Source: Frondihabitans australicus (GTDB lineage Bacteria > Actinomycetota > Actinomycetes > Actinomycetales > Microbacteriaceae). From it: a DNA stretch of 64,000 nt. The notes beneath the pieces were generated by a model, which was given only the letters and a program-made list of their open reading frames with translations, was not told where the DNA came from and ran no database searches. Position numbers and translations under genes: made by a program. Location of the stretch: NCBI RefSeq assembly GCF_003634555.1, contig NZ_RBKS01000001.1, positions 1,426,001-1,490,000 on the forward strand, read 5' to 3'. Of the stretch, positions 46,880-59,528 are shown piece after piece. Position 1 is the first letter of the stretch. Every line of letters begins with the position of its first letter.

Positions 46880-48514
46880 TCAGCGGAGTGCCGCACCCTC
46901 GAGGTCGCGCCGCGGGTCACGGCCGAGCGCCGCGACGTCGTCGGCGAGTTCGCGCCGCTGGCGACGCACTCGCACGACGTCGTCGAGCCAGACCAGGCCG
47001 AAGAAGGTGACGACCGCGGCAGTGCCGAAGCCCGCCTCGCGAGCGCCGAAGAGCGCAGCCGACAGGCTGACCCAGAGGAAGACGTTCGGAGTGGCCTGGG
47101 TGATGCGGATGTCGCGGTCGACGCCTTCGTCGGGGCGGACGACCTTCAGGTAGCCCCCCGCGAGGAGGCGGATCGCCAGCAGCGCCGCCACGGCGAACCC
47201 TATCTGGCCGGCCACGGACGCATCGACCGTCAGGTCGGACGGTGTGAGCGAGTACCCGGCGAAGAGGGCCAGCACGATCACCGCGACCGAGCCGAGCCAG
47301 TTCCAGTTCGTCGAGACCTGACCGGCACGGATCGGCGACCGGCGACGGAACGCCTGCGCCGCGACCAGCGGCAGCACGAACGACCCGACGACGACGAGCG
47401 CGAAGGCGAGAGCCGCCTCCGGCAGCCTGGCCGCGTCGAACGACGACCCCGAGTCGAGAAGCACGACCACTCCGACAACCGCCGGCAGCACGAGCGTCGC
47501 CACGACGGTCTGGCAGATCGCGGCGAAGTAGTCGCCGCCCCACGCCAGCGACAGCGTCGGCGCGAGGAGGGCCGGTGGCAGCAGCAGGAGCAGCGCTCCG
47601 AGCAGCGCCAGAGGCGAGTCCGAGAGCTGCAGCAGGATCAGCGCCAGACCCGCTTTGAGGACGACGAGCGGGACGACCGCGAGGACCGAACGGCGGGAGG
47701 GGCGAAGGGCTGGATCGCCGAGGATCGAGGGCGCGATCCTGAGCAGCGAGAAGAAGCTCGTCACGGCCAGGAGTGCACCCAGCCCGACCTCGAAGACGAT
47801 CGTCGGCACGGTGACGGGTAGTGCGATGTGCAGGCCGACGCCGACCAGTGCGGCCACGAACGCGAGGAGCGGGAACCGGATCTCGACGATCTCTCCGAGG
47901 TCGTTCACCGCCGCGGTCGTCGAGTCGGCTCGGGCGATGCGGCGAAGGTCGTCTACCGACAGCGGCCTGGCGTTCGGCACCTTGAGATCGCGATACTCAC
48001 TCGGGTCGATTCCGGCCGCGATCAGGGCGAACATCTCGACGACGTACTTGTGTGTGACGACCAGGACGGTCCGGCCGGCACGGTCGGCCGGTGTGAGCAC
48101 CTCGTCGTAGTACGCCTTCGCGCGGCCGTAGAGCTCGGCCCAGGTCTCTCCCCCGGGCGGCGCACCCGCGTTCGAGTGGAAGTGCTCGGTGTACGTCGCG
48201 AATCCCACCGCCTTCTTGACGAGGCTCTTGTTCTTGCCGCCGTACACGCCGAAGTGACGTTCGACGATCAGCCCCGACTCGACGACCACGGGCGACTGCC
48301 CCATCTCCCCCAGGGCGAGCTCTGCGGTTCGGCGCGTGCGCGACAGCGTCGAGATGTGCACCTCGTCGACCTCGAGCCCCAGGTCGAGGGCTCGCTTCCC
48401 GGCGTCACGCGCCTGGCTCTCCCCCAGCGGGGTCAGGTGGGATTCGAGGTGCCCCGCGAATCGGTTGCGCTCGTTGGCGCTCGACTCGCCGTGACGGATG
48501 AAGTAGATCGGCAT
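46880..48514 (-). CDS. histidine phosphatase domain fused to a bile-acid:sodium-symporter-like membrane domain
   Basis: A 544-residue two-part protein. Residues 1-~200 are a complete histidine phosphatase/phosphoglycerate-mutase-like domain: RHGE (R7, H8), SRTRRTAE (R59), IVERHFGVYGGKNK (E85) and VVTHKYVVEM (H155), all catalytic residues present. Residues ~214-510 carry about ten transmembrane helices with the look of the BASS/arsenite-permease-like fold (for example VLKAGLALILLQL, FALVVVGSFVLPLVAAQAF, TNWNWLGSVAVIVLALFAGYS, FLWVSLSAALFGAREAGFGTAAVVTFFGLVWLDDV). The frame is open and continuous, with no stop or frameshift at the junction. The combination is uncommon. It could couple hydrolysis or transfer of a phosphate to transport, or process a transported substrate. 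Confidence 0.8.
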   Translation of the reverse strand: MPIYFIRHGESSANERNRFAGHLESHLTPLGESQARDAGKRALDLGLEVDEVHISTLSRTRRTAELALGEMGQSPVVVESGLIVERHFGVYGGKNKSLVKKAVGFATYTEHFHSNAGAPPGGETWAELYGRAKAYYDEVLTPADRAGRTVLVVTHKYVVEMFALIAAGIDPSEYRDLKVPNARPLSVDDLRRIARADSTTAAVNDLGEIVEIRFPLLAFVAALVGVGLHIALPVTVPTIVFEVGLGALLAVTSFFSLLRIAPSILGDPALRPSRRSVLAVVPLVVLKAGLALILLQLSDSPLALLGALLLLLPPALLAPTLSLAWGGDYFAAICQTVVATLVLPAVVGVVVLLDSGSSFDAARLPEAALAFALVVVGSFVLPLVAAQAFRRRSPIRAGQVSTNWNWLGSVAVIVLALFAGYSLTPSDLTVDASVAGQIGFAVAALLAIRLLAGGYLKVVRPDEGVDRDIRITQATPNVFLWVSLSAALFGAREAGFGTAAVVTFFGLVWLDDVVRVRRQRRELADDVAALGRDPRRDLEGAALR

Positions 48515-48530
48515 GCACTCACTCGCTCTG

Positions 48531-48561
48531 GGTATCGCGCCTCGCTCGAGGCGTGATATCC
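48531..48561. promoter_or_regulatory. imperfect palindrome upstream of the phosphatase-transporter fusion
   Basis: GG-ATC-CGCCTCG-CT-CGAGGCG-GAT-CC type inverted repeat, with arms of about 14 bases and two mismatches (centre CGCCTCGCTCGAGGCG). It ends 17 bases before the ATG at 48514, inside the probable leader, so it is a candidate operator or attenuator. Confidence 0.45.
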
Positions 48562-48648
48562 AGAATATGAGTGCAGGATCAGTGAAACCCTTCAGGTTCT
48601 TACGTCGTGATGACGAATGGCCTTGCCGTGCTTCCCCCGCCCGACCGC

Positions 48649-52271
<3,623 letters not shown>

Positions 52272-52297
<26 letters not shown>

Positions 52298-54818
52298 GCG
52301 GTGCGGCGACGGAGAGTCGGTTGGTGGAGAGGAAGCGCGCCAGCGCCTGTCGGTTGTACGCCTCGGCATCCAGCGTCGACGGCGCGACGCCGCCGTCGAA
52401 GTACGCCGTCATGCCGGTGTAGAGGCCGTCGACGTCCAGCGGCGTGACACGGATGGTGGGTCGCGGCAGGGCGTCGCGAACCGACGCGAAGCCGGTCGAG
52501 ACGATCGGCAGGCCGAGCAGGGCCGCCTCGAGCAGCACCATCGGCTGCCCCTCGTAGTCGCTCGAGAGCACGAAGCAGGCCGACCGGCTCATGACTGAGA
52601 AAGGATTGGAGAGGGGCCCGGTGAGATGCGCGGCCCCGGTCAGACCGAGCTCGCGGATGAGCTCGCCGAGGCTCTCGCGGAGGGGCCCGTGGCCGATGAT
52701 CGCGAGGCGCGCCTCGGGGTGCTCGGCGTGGACGCGTGCGAAGGCACGGAGGAGCCTCTCGTGGTTCTTCTCGCGGGTGTAGCGGCCCACTGTGACGAAC
52801 CACCGGGTGCCGTCGTGACGCTGCAGCGCCTCGACCCACTCGGGCTCGGGCTCTCGGGCTGCGTCGGGGTCGCCGTTCTCGACACCGTCGGCGGGCGCAT
52901 CGAGCGTCTCGTTCTCGAACGGCCGCGCGGCACCCAGGCGCAGGACGCGCTCGGCGTCGACGAGGTTCGGGACTGCCAGGATCCGAGCGCCGCCGAGCGC
53001 CCCCTTCGGCAGCGACCGCTCGTTGATCTGCGCGAGAACCGGCGACACGGCGGCGAGGGCGTCGTAGTGGCGCAGCGTGCCGAAGATCTGCGGCAGCGAC
53101 CGGGCGAGCGGGCGCCGCCCGTTGACGACGCGGCCGAGTTCGGCCACGAGGTCGTTGTGCATCCAGACGGCGCGCGGCGCCTCGGGCGAGTGGAGCAGGA
53201 GGGTGGCCCAGAGGACGCTGTAGCCCGAGAAGTCGATGACGCGGTCGAATCGTGCGTCGCCGAAGACGCGAGTCCACTCGTCGTCCCAGAGCCGGCGCTG
53301 GCGCGGATCGTCGAGGTGGACGTCGACCGCGCCGAGCCGAGCCTGGAGGCGCCGACGCAGCTGGTGGACCTTCGAGCCGTTCATGCCGCCGTCGCGGAGG
53401 ATCTGGCGCACGGTCGGCGGCACGAGCGCGGCGTTCGAGACCTGCTGGCGTGAGCGCGTGCGCGTGTAGGCGATCGACACGTCGAACCGGTCGGCGGGCA
53501 GAGCCTTCAGCAGGTTGAGGGCCGACGAGGTGATGCCGTTCGAGGCGAGGTTGCCGACGTGCAGCAGCACCGAGACACGATCGCCGTCGGCGAGAGTGCG
53601 GACACGGTGCGTGCCGAGGCGTCCTCGGAAGACGACGTCGACGATCCTGCGGCTCGAGTCGGTGCCGCCCTGCGTGGTTAACCGGGCCTGCCACTCGTCG
53701 CGGACGGCGCCGCGCAGCCACGGGGAGCCGTCGGGGTCGGTGACGCCGCGGGCGAGGTCGTCGAGTGTGTCGCACATCGGGCCGGGCAGCTCGTCGACCC
53801 CGAAGGCGAGGCCCCGGGTGGCGCCGTAGTCGTCGCGGTCGGGTGCGTGGAAGAGGATCCTGCGGCCGGTGGCGAGGAAGTCGAAGAAGATCGACGAGAA
53901 GTCGGTGACGAGGGTGTCGGCCACGCCGAGGACGACGTTCGTGGGGATCGTGGTGGGCACCAGGATCCGCGCGAGGTCGGGCCGCGACCCCACGAAGCGC
54001 TCGAGGATCTGGTGCGTCTTCAGCAGCACGACGTACTCGTCGCCGAGACGCGCCTGCAGCCCGGTCACCGTGGCCACGAGCCGGTCGATGTCGTCGGTCG
54101 GGTCGTTGAACGCGCCCCCGCGCCAGGTCGGCGCGAACAGCACGATGCGCCGGCGGCCGACCGCGAGGCCACGGGCCGAGAGCAGGCCTCGGGCCCGCAG
54201 GAGCCCCGCCGCGTCGAGCCGCTGCCGGTCGACGCGGGGGTACCCCTCCTCGATCACGAGGCCGCGGTAGAGCCCGGCGAGCCGATACGCGCGCCGGTAC
54301 ATCGACTCGGTCATGAACTCGTTCTGCGAGAGCAGGTAGTCGGCCTGGAGGAAGTTCCGCAGCGTGTTCGCCGACTCGCGGGCGCCGTCGGGCATGTCGT
54401 AGCCCATGGCCTTGAGCGGCGTGCCGTGCCACGTGTTCAGGTAGACCTGCCCCGGCCGCTTCGAGAACTGCGCGGGGAAGGTCGCGTTGTTGACGAGCCA
54501 GCCGCTCGTCGCGAGGGCCCACCAGTACGCGAAGCCGTCACGCGTGACGAAGCGCACGCGGCGATCGCGGCGGAACTCGCGGCGGAGGGCGCGGTGGTTC
54601 CCGGTGCGGTCGAGCACCCACACGTGCCGCAGGTGCCCGAGGTCGGGCGAGCGCAGGATCTCGCGGAAGATCGCCTCGGGGTTGCAGAGCGCCCCGGATC
54701 CTGCGAACGCCTCGTACAGCACCACGTCGGGCCGCACCGGGCGTCGCCGCGCGGTCGCGTGGACTTCGAAGCGCAGGGCGCGGAGCAGGAATCGGATGAG
54801 CGCAGCCAGCCGGTGCAC
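52272..54818 (-). CDS. CDP-glycerol:polyglycerol-phosphate glycerophosphotransferase fused to GT4 glycosyltransferase
   Basis: An 848-residue bifunctional cell-wall enzyme. Residues ~30-400 are a TagB/TagF-type CDP-glycerol (or ribitol) phosphotransferase: NTWHGTPLKAMGYDMP (about 135), FAPTWRGG (about 230) and TDFSSIFFDFLATGR (about 305), which hold the catalytic histidines and Asp. Residues ~440-830 are a GT-B glycosyltransferase with LHVGNLASNGITSSALNLLK, VGRYTREKNHERLL (about 680) and EGQPMVLLEAALLGLPIV (about 758). The GTG at 54818 has GGAGG upstream. Domain order suggests one protein adds both polyol-phosphate and sugar units to a teichoic-acid-like polymer. A GT39-like gene follows in the same operon. 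Confidence 0.9.
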
Positions 54819-55042
54819 GGGGCCTCCTTCGTCGGGATCAGTCGACGGGCCGAGTGGAGCACGGGCGTGCGAAGGATCCTCCAAGAAACCACGCTCGCTC
54901 CGGGAGGTGACGCGGCGGTGTCGGGCCGTGGACGTGTCGGTGACGGGCGGGCGGACTCTGGGCGGCGGGTGAACGACCGGGTGAACGCCCTGCCTGGGGT
55001 AGCCTCGATCGGTCGGCACCGTCGCCGACGCCAGGAGGCCCG

Positions 55043-56251
55043 ATGCTGCACGACGAGACGCCCGATGCGCCAGCTCTGGACGCGCCGCCCGTCGACGCGC
55101 CGCCCCTCGACGGCCTGCTCGTCGCCGATTTCAGCCGGGTGCTCGCCGGCCCGCTCGCGACCATGACCCTCGCCGACCTCGGGGCCGACGTCGTGAAGAT
55201 CGAGCGTCCGGGAACGGGCGACGAGACCCGCTCCTGGGGACCGCCGTGGACACCCGCCGGCACCAGCTCGTACTTCGAGTCGGTGAACCGCGGCAAGCGG
55301 AGCGTCGCCCTCGACCTCTCCTCCCCCGACGACCTCCGAATCGCACGCGACCTCGCGGCGAGGGCAGACGTCGTCGTCGACAACTTCCGGCCCGGGCTCA
55401 TGGCGTCGTACGGCCTCGCCCACGACGACGTCGCCGCCCTCAACCCGCGCGTCGTCACCTGCTCGATCTCGGGCTTCGGGTCGGGCGCAGGAGCCGAGAT
55501 CCCCGGCTACGACTTCGTGGTCCAGGCCGTCGGAGGGCTGCTGAGCATTACCGGCGATCCGGGCGGCGACCCGATGAAGGCCGGCGTCGCCCTCGTCGAC
55601 GTGCTCACCGGCAAGGACGCCGTCATCGGCATCCTCGCCGCCCTCCGCGAGCGCGAGACGTCGGGCCGCGGCCAGCACGTCGAGGTCAACCTGCTCTCCA
55701 GCCTCCTGGGCTCGCTCGTCAACCAGGCCAGCGGCTACCTCGCCACCGGCCGCGCGCCCGGCCGCCTCGGCAACCGGCACCCGTCCATCGCGCCGTACGA
55801 GACGCTCCGCTGCCAGGACGGCCCGCTCGCCGTCGCCGTCGGGAACGACGAGCAGTTCGCCCGCTTCGCCCGCGCCCTCGGCCTGGCCTGGCTGGTCGAC
55901 GACGCGCGGTTCCGCACCAACGCCGACCGGGTCGCCCACCGCGACGAGCTCGCGACCGCGCTCGAACAGATCCTCACGACCCGCCCCGCGGAGCACTGGC
56001 AGTCCGTGCTGCTCGAGGCCCGCGTGGCCGCCGGTCGAGTCGGATCCGTCGCCGACGGCCTGGCGCTCGCCGAGTCGCTCGGCCTGGACCCCACCTTCGT
56101 CCCGGCCCCCGGCCGCTCGCCGCAGGTCGCGAACGCCATCTCGTTCTCGAGGACGCCGACCGTGCGGGCGTCCGCGCCTCCCGGCCTCGGCGACACGCCG
56201 GCCTCCGACCTCGACTCCGATCCCGCTCCCCTTCGAAAGGCCGACGCATGA
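55043..56251 (+). CDS. CaiB/BaiF family CoA-transferase (class III)
   Basis: A 402-residue CoA-transferase that moves CoA between carboxylic acids through an enzyme-bound acyl anhydride. Family signatures: LLVADFSRVLAGPLATMTLADLGADVVKIERPGTGDETRSWGPP in pattern near the N-terminus, the catalytic Asp expected in the YDFVVQAVGGLLSITG region (about 155) and GKDAVIGILAALRERETSGRGQHVEVNLL. The next gene, overlapping by ATGA, is a glutaryl-CoA-dehydrogenase-like flavoprotein, so activation of glutarate or a similar dicarboxylate is the most likely job. ATG start behind CAGGAGG. Confidence 0.9.
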   Translation: MLHDETPDAPALDAPPVDAPPLDGLLVADFSRVLAGPLATMTLADLGADVVKIERPGTGDETRSWGPPWTPAGTSSYFESVNRGKRSVALDLSSPDDLRIARDLAARADVVVDNFRPGLMASYGLAHDDVAALNPRVVTCSISGFGSGAGAEIPGYDFVVQAVGGLLSITGDPGGDPMKAGVALVDVLTGKDAVIGILAALRERETSGRGQHVEVNLLSSLLGSLVNQASGYLATGRAPGRLGNRHPSIAPYETLRCQDGPLAVAVGNDEQFARFARALGLAWLVDDARFRTNADRVAHRDELATALEQILTTRPAEHWQSVLLEARVAAGRVGSVADGLALAESLGLDPTFVPAPGRSPQVANAISFSRTPTVRASAPPGLGDTPASDLDSDPAPLRKADA

Positions 56252-57420
56252 CCCTCTCCCTCGATTCCCGCACCGACCTCCTCGGCATCGACGCGCTGCT
56301 GAACCCCGAGGAGATCGCCCTCCGCGCCTCGACGCGCGCATTCGTCGACGAGGCGATCCGCCCGCACATCGCCGAGTGGTTCGAGAAGGCGGTGTTCCCG
56401 GCCGAGATCATGACCGAGCTGGGCTCTCGCGGGCTCCTGGGCATGCACCTGCACGGGTACGGCTGCCCTGGCCGGTCGGCCGTCGAGTACGGCCTCGCGG
56501 CGCTCGAGCTCGAGGCCGGCGACTCGGGGCTCCGCACCGCCGTGAGCGTGCAGGGGTCGCTCGCCATGAGCGCCATCTCGAAGCACGGCTCCGACGAGCA
56601 GAAGCAGCGGTACCTGCCGGAGATGGCCGCGGGGCGCCTGATCGGCTGCTTCGGCCTCACCGAGCCGACCGCAGGATCCGACCCGGCGACGATGGCGACG
56701 TTCGCCCGTCGCGACGGCGACGACTGGGTGATCAGCGGATCGAAGCGCTGGATCGGCCTGGCGTCGATCGCCGACGTCGCCGTGATCTGGGCGCAGACCG
56801 ACGACGGCATCCGCGGATTCCTCGTGCCCACGTCGACGCCCGGATTCTCCGCGACGCCGATCACCGGCAAGCTGTCGATGCGCGCGTCGATCCAGTGCGA
56901 CATCACGCTCGACGACGTGCGTCTGCCCGCCGACGCGATGCTGCCGGGCGCCCGTGGCCTGCGCGGCCCGTTCGAGTGCCTCAACGAGGCCCGCTACGGC
57001 ATCGTCTGGGGCGTGCTCGGCGCCGCCCGCGACAGCCTGGAGGCCGCGCTCGACTACGCGTCGAACCGGATGCAGTTCGGCAAGCCGCTCACCTCGTACC
57101 AGCTGACGCAGGAGAAGCTCGCGAACATGCTCCTCGAGCTGCAGAAAGGCCAGCTCCTCGCCCTCCACCTCGGCCGGGCGAAGGACAACGGAGGCATCGA
57201 GCCGCACCAGATCTCGATGGGCAAGCTCAACAACGTGCGCGAGGCGATCGAGATCTGCCGCACGGCGCGGACGATCTTCGGCGGCAACGGCATCACGCTC
57301 GAGCACTCGCCGTTCCGTCACGCCGACAATCTGGAGAGCGTCCGCACCTACGAGGGCACCGACGAGGTGCACACCCTCGTGATCGGCCAGGCGCTCACCG
57401 GGATCGCGGCGTTCCGCTGA
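56248..57420 (+). CDS. acyl-CoA dehydrogenase, glutaryl-CoA dehydrogenase-like
   Basis: A 390-residue FAD enzyme. It has the acyl-CoA dehydrogenase motif FGLTEPTAGSDPATMATFARR (about residue 134), W-V-I-S-G-S-K-R-W-I-G-L, and the C-terminal VRTYEGTDEVHTLVIGQALTG, in which the Glu is the catalytic base. SRGLLGMHLHGYGCPG near residue 60 and the RYGIVWGVLGAARDSLEAAL segment are typical of glutaryl-CoA dehydrogenases, which oxidise and decarboxylate glutaryl-CoA to crotonyl-CoA. Coupled by ATGA overlap to a class III CoA-transferase. This supports a two-gene glutarate (lysine degradation) module, inferred from context. Confidence 0.88.
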   Translation: MTLSLDSRTDLLGIDALLNPEEIALRASTRAFVDEAIRPHIAEWFEKAVFPAEIMTELGSRGLLGMHLHGYGCPGRSAVEYGLAALELEAGDSGLRTAVSVQGSLAMSAISKHGSDEQKQRYLPEMAAGRLIGCFGLTEPTAGSDPATMATFARRDGDDWVISGSKRWIGLASIADVAVIWAQTDDGIRGFLVPTSTPGFSATPITGKLSMRASIQCDITLDDVRLPADAMLPGARGLRGPFECLNEARYGIVWGVLGAARDSLEAALDYASNRMQFGKPLTSYQLTQEKLANMLLELQKGQLLALHLGRAKDNGGIEPHQISMGKLNNVREAIEICRTARTIFGGNGITLEHSPFRHADNLESVRTYEGTDEVHTLVIGQALTGIAAFR

Positions 57421-57450
57421 TCCTGCGCCCGGATGCCCCGAAGGGGCGGT

Positions 57451-57642
57451 TCAGCTGTAGCGCTTGACCTTCGGGATCTTCGGCACCACGACGAGACCCG
57501 GCTTCTGGTGCGCGGCGTGCTCGACCGCGTGCAGCCGGCGCTCGAACTTCGCCTGCTTCTTCGCCTCGGCCGCCGCGCGCCGCGACATCACGACGGCGAC
57601 GATGCTCGCGAGGGCGGCGACGATGAGGGTGACGATGCGCAT
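57451..57642 (-). CDS. small single-helix membrane protein
   Basis: A 63-residue protein with one N-terminal transmembrane helix (RIVTLIVAALASIVAVVMS) followed by a highly basic amphipathic tail (RRAAAEAKKQAKFERRLHAVEH ... KVKRYS). No family is recognised. It lies between the acyl-CoA dehydrogenase and the divergent YchJ gene, with an ATG start and a clean reading frame. The basic tail would face the cytoplasm and could bind anionic lipids or nucleic acid. Confidence 0.6.
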   Translation of the reverse strand: MRIVTLIVAALASIVAVVMSRRAAAEAKKQAKFERRLHAVEHAAHQKPGLVVVPKIPKVKRYS

Positions 57643-57701
57643 GGGCCGAGCCTACGCGTCGGGCGGTCTGAGGGCAGGAGCCCGGGTGAGACAATCTCCC
57701 G

Positions 57702-58109
57702 GTGCGCGCTTCGTCCGGCCCCTGCCCCTGCCTCTCCGGCAACCCGTACGGCGAGTGCTGCGGGCCCCTGCACGACGGCGCCGAGGTCGCACCGACGGCC
57801 GAACGACTGATGCGGTCGCGGTACTCGGCGTTCGCGGTGGGCGACGCGGACTACCTGCTGGCCACGTGGGCTCCTGAGACCCGGCCCTCGACGCTCGACC
57901 TCGACCCGGGCCTCCGGTGGTTCCGCCTCGACATCGAGGGCACCACGGGCGGCGGGCCGTTCGACGCGGCAGGCACCGTGGAGTTCACGGCGCACTACCG
58001 CCCGGCCGGCGGCGGCGCGGCCACGCAGCACGAGAACAGCCGATTCGCCCGACGCGGCGGCCGGTGGCTCTACGTCGACGCCGTGCGACGCGGGCTGGAG
58101 GCTAGTTAG
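57702..58109 (+). CDS. YchJ family protein with SEC-C-like metal motif
   Basis: A 135-residue protein. The N-terminus holds the zinc-binding SEC-C type motif CPCLSGNPYGECCGPLH (residues 8-24). The body matches the YchJ/UPF0225 fold: AERLMRSRYSAFAVGDADYLLATWAPETRP, then an NTF2-like strand region ending FARRGGRWLYVDA. Function is not known; zinc-dependent binding is likely. GTG start 6 bases after GACAAT, a possible leaderless arrangement. Its stop overlaps the dhaM stop on the other strand by 4 bases, leaving no room for a terminator. Confidence 0.88.
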   Translation: MRASSGPCPCLSGNPYGECCGPLHDGAEVAPTAERLMRSRYSAFAVGDADYLLATWAPETRPSTLDLDPGLRWFRLDIEGTTGGGPFDAAGTVEFTAHYRPAGGGAATQHENSRFARRGGRWLYVDAVRRGLEAS

Positions 58110-58798
58110 ACCTCGCCGAAACCGCTTTCGACGAGAGACACGAGCTCGTCGACCGCGGCCGATGCGTCGGCTCCTGTCGCCACGATGCTCACCGTGGAGC
58201 CCTGAGCCAGGCCCAGCCCCATGATGCGGAGCAGGCTCTTGGCGTCGACGCCGTTGATCTGGATCGTCGAGTCGAACTTCGAGGCGTGCTTCACGAACTC
58301 GGCCGCCGGGCGCGCATGAAGGCCCGACGGGTTGACGAGCACCGCCGAGCGCTCGACGGCGCCCTGCACCTCGTCGCGGGTCAGCGTGTGCTCGTCGGCA
58401 TGCGGGTCGGCGATACCGGTCGCGGTGCGGGCGGCAGCGAGGACGTCCTGCAGAGTGCCACCGGTCTCGGCGGCGACGGCGGCGGCGACAGTGCCCTCGA
58501 CGACCGGTGCGTCGGCAATGACGACCTGGGCCTTCTCGGCGTCGTCGAGGAAGTCGATCGCCGTCTCGGCGGTGAGGATTGCCGAACCGAGGTCGCACAG
58601 GATCACGACACCGTGACCGCCCTGGGCGTCCTGGATGCCCGACGAGATCTTGTCGAAGCTCGTGCCGATGCCGCCCTCGTCGCTGCCGCCGGCGGCGACG
58701 AACGTGACCGTCGGCGCCATCTGACGTGCCAATTCGACGGTGCCCTCGGCGATCTTCGCGCTGTGCGAGACGACGACGATTCCCACGGCGCCGGTCAT
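58106..58798 (-). CDS. dhaM: dihydroxyacetone kinase phosphotransfer subunit DhaM with HPr domain
   Basis: A 230-residue phosphocarrier. Residues 1-~135 are the EIIA-Man-like DhaM domain (GIVVVSHSAKIAEGTVELARQM with active His about 11; GTSFDKISSGIQ). Residues ~148-230 are an HPr domain (NPSGLHARPAAEFVKHASKF with active-site His; SLLRIMGLGLAQGSTV). Phosphate from PEP reaches HPr, then the EIIA, then DhaL-bound ADP. The enzyme-I-like third domain of E. coli DhaM is absent, so general EI is required. Its ATG overlaps the dhaL stop (ATGA). Confidence 0.93.
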   Translation of the reverse strand: MTGAVGIVVVSHSAKIAEGTVELARQMAPTVTFVAAGGSDEGGIGTSFDKISSGIQDAQGGHGVVILCDLGSAILTAETAIDFLDDAEKAQVVIADAPVVEGTVAAAVAAETGGTLQDVLAAARTATGIADPHADEHTLTRDEVQGAVERSAVLVNPSGLHARPAAEFVKHASKFDSTIQINGVDAKSLLRIMGLGLAQGSTVSIVATGADASAAVDELVSLVESGFGEV

Positions 58799-59445
58799 GC
58801 GGAGGCCTCCGTCGCCGTGGCCGCGTCGGCTGCGGCTCGCAGGATCAGGGAAGACGACTCCGCGCCGGGGTCTCGATGCCCCACCGCTCGCTCCCCCAGG
58901 TAGCTGGCGCGCCCCTTGTGCGCGACCAGCGGCTCGGTCGACTCCGCGCCCTTCTCGGCGGCGCTCGCCGCGGCCTCGAGGGTCTCGGCGACGCTCTTGC
59001 CGGCCTCGGCGGCCGCGGACGCGGCGTCGACGGCCGGGGTCCAGGCGTCGATCATCGTCTTGTCGCCGACCTCGGCCTTGCCGCGCATCACGACGCCGTC
59101 GCGCGCCGCGGTGAGGAAGGCCGCGATCGCCGCGGAGTCGAGGGAGGTCGCGTCGCCGAGCGCCTGCGACCCCTTGAGGTACGCCGTCCCGAGGAGCGGG
59201 CCCGAGGCTCCCCCGACGGTCGAGATGAGCGTGGTCGCGACGAGCTTGAGCGCCGCGGCGGGCGTCTCGCCGTCGGGCAGCGCGTCGAACTTCGCCTTGA
59301 CGGCCTGGAAACCGCGGTCGAGGTTCTCGCCGTGGTCGCCGTCGCCGATCTCCCGATCGAGCTCGATGAGCCTCACCCTGTTCTCGGAGACGACCCTCAC
59401 GGTGTCGCCCACCCAGGCCTTCACCCAGTCGATTCCCACGCTCAT
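58795..59445 (-). CDS. dhaL: dihydroxyacetone kinase ADP-binding subunit DhaL
   Basis: A 216-residue alpha-helical barrel subunit that holds ADP as a cofactor, rephosphorylated by DhaM, and passes the phosphate to dihydroxyacetone on DhaK. EIGDGDHGENLDRGF (about residues 33-47) supplies the aspartates for two Mg ions. TVGGASGPLLGTAYL (about 75) and KAEVGDKTMIDAWTPA (about 120) are conserved nucleotide motifs. A roughly 25-residue C-terminal extension rich in alanine follows GHRDPGAESS. Translationally coupled to dhaM. Confidence 0.95.
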   Translation of the reverse strand: MSVGIDWVKAWVGDTVRVVSENRVRLIELDREIGDGDHGENLDRGFQAVKAKFDALPDGETPAAALKLVATTLISTVGGASGPLLGTAYLKGSQALGDATSLDSAAIAAFLTAARDGVVMRGKAEVGDKTMIDAWTPAVDAASAAAEAGKSVAETLEAAASAAEKGAESTEPLVAHKGRASYLGERAVGHRDPGAESSSLILRAAADAATATEASA

Positions 59446-59528
59446 GCTTCGTGTGTTCCTTTCGGTGCGGACGGGCCTCGGCCGCCCTTGCGGTGCGGCC
59501 TGGCGACCCTCGGCTTCGGCGAGGCGCC

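Noticed and set aside
54437-56341. 634-codon minus-strand frame spanning the CoA-transferase gene and the end of the CDP-glycerol transferase
   Set aside because: Crosses two real genes in wrong frames; arginine/glycine-rich throughout.
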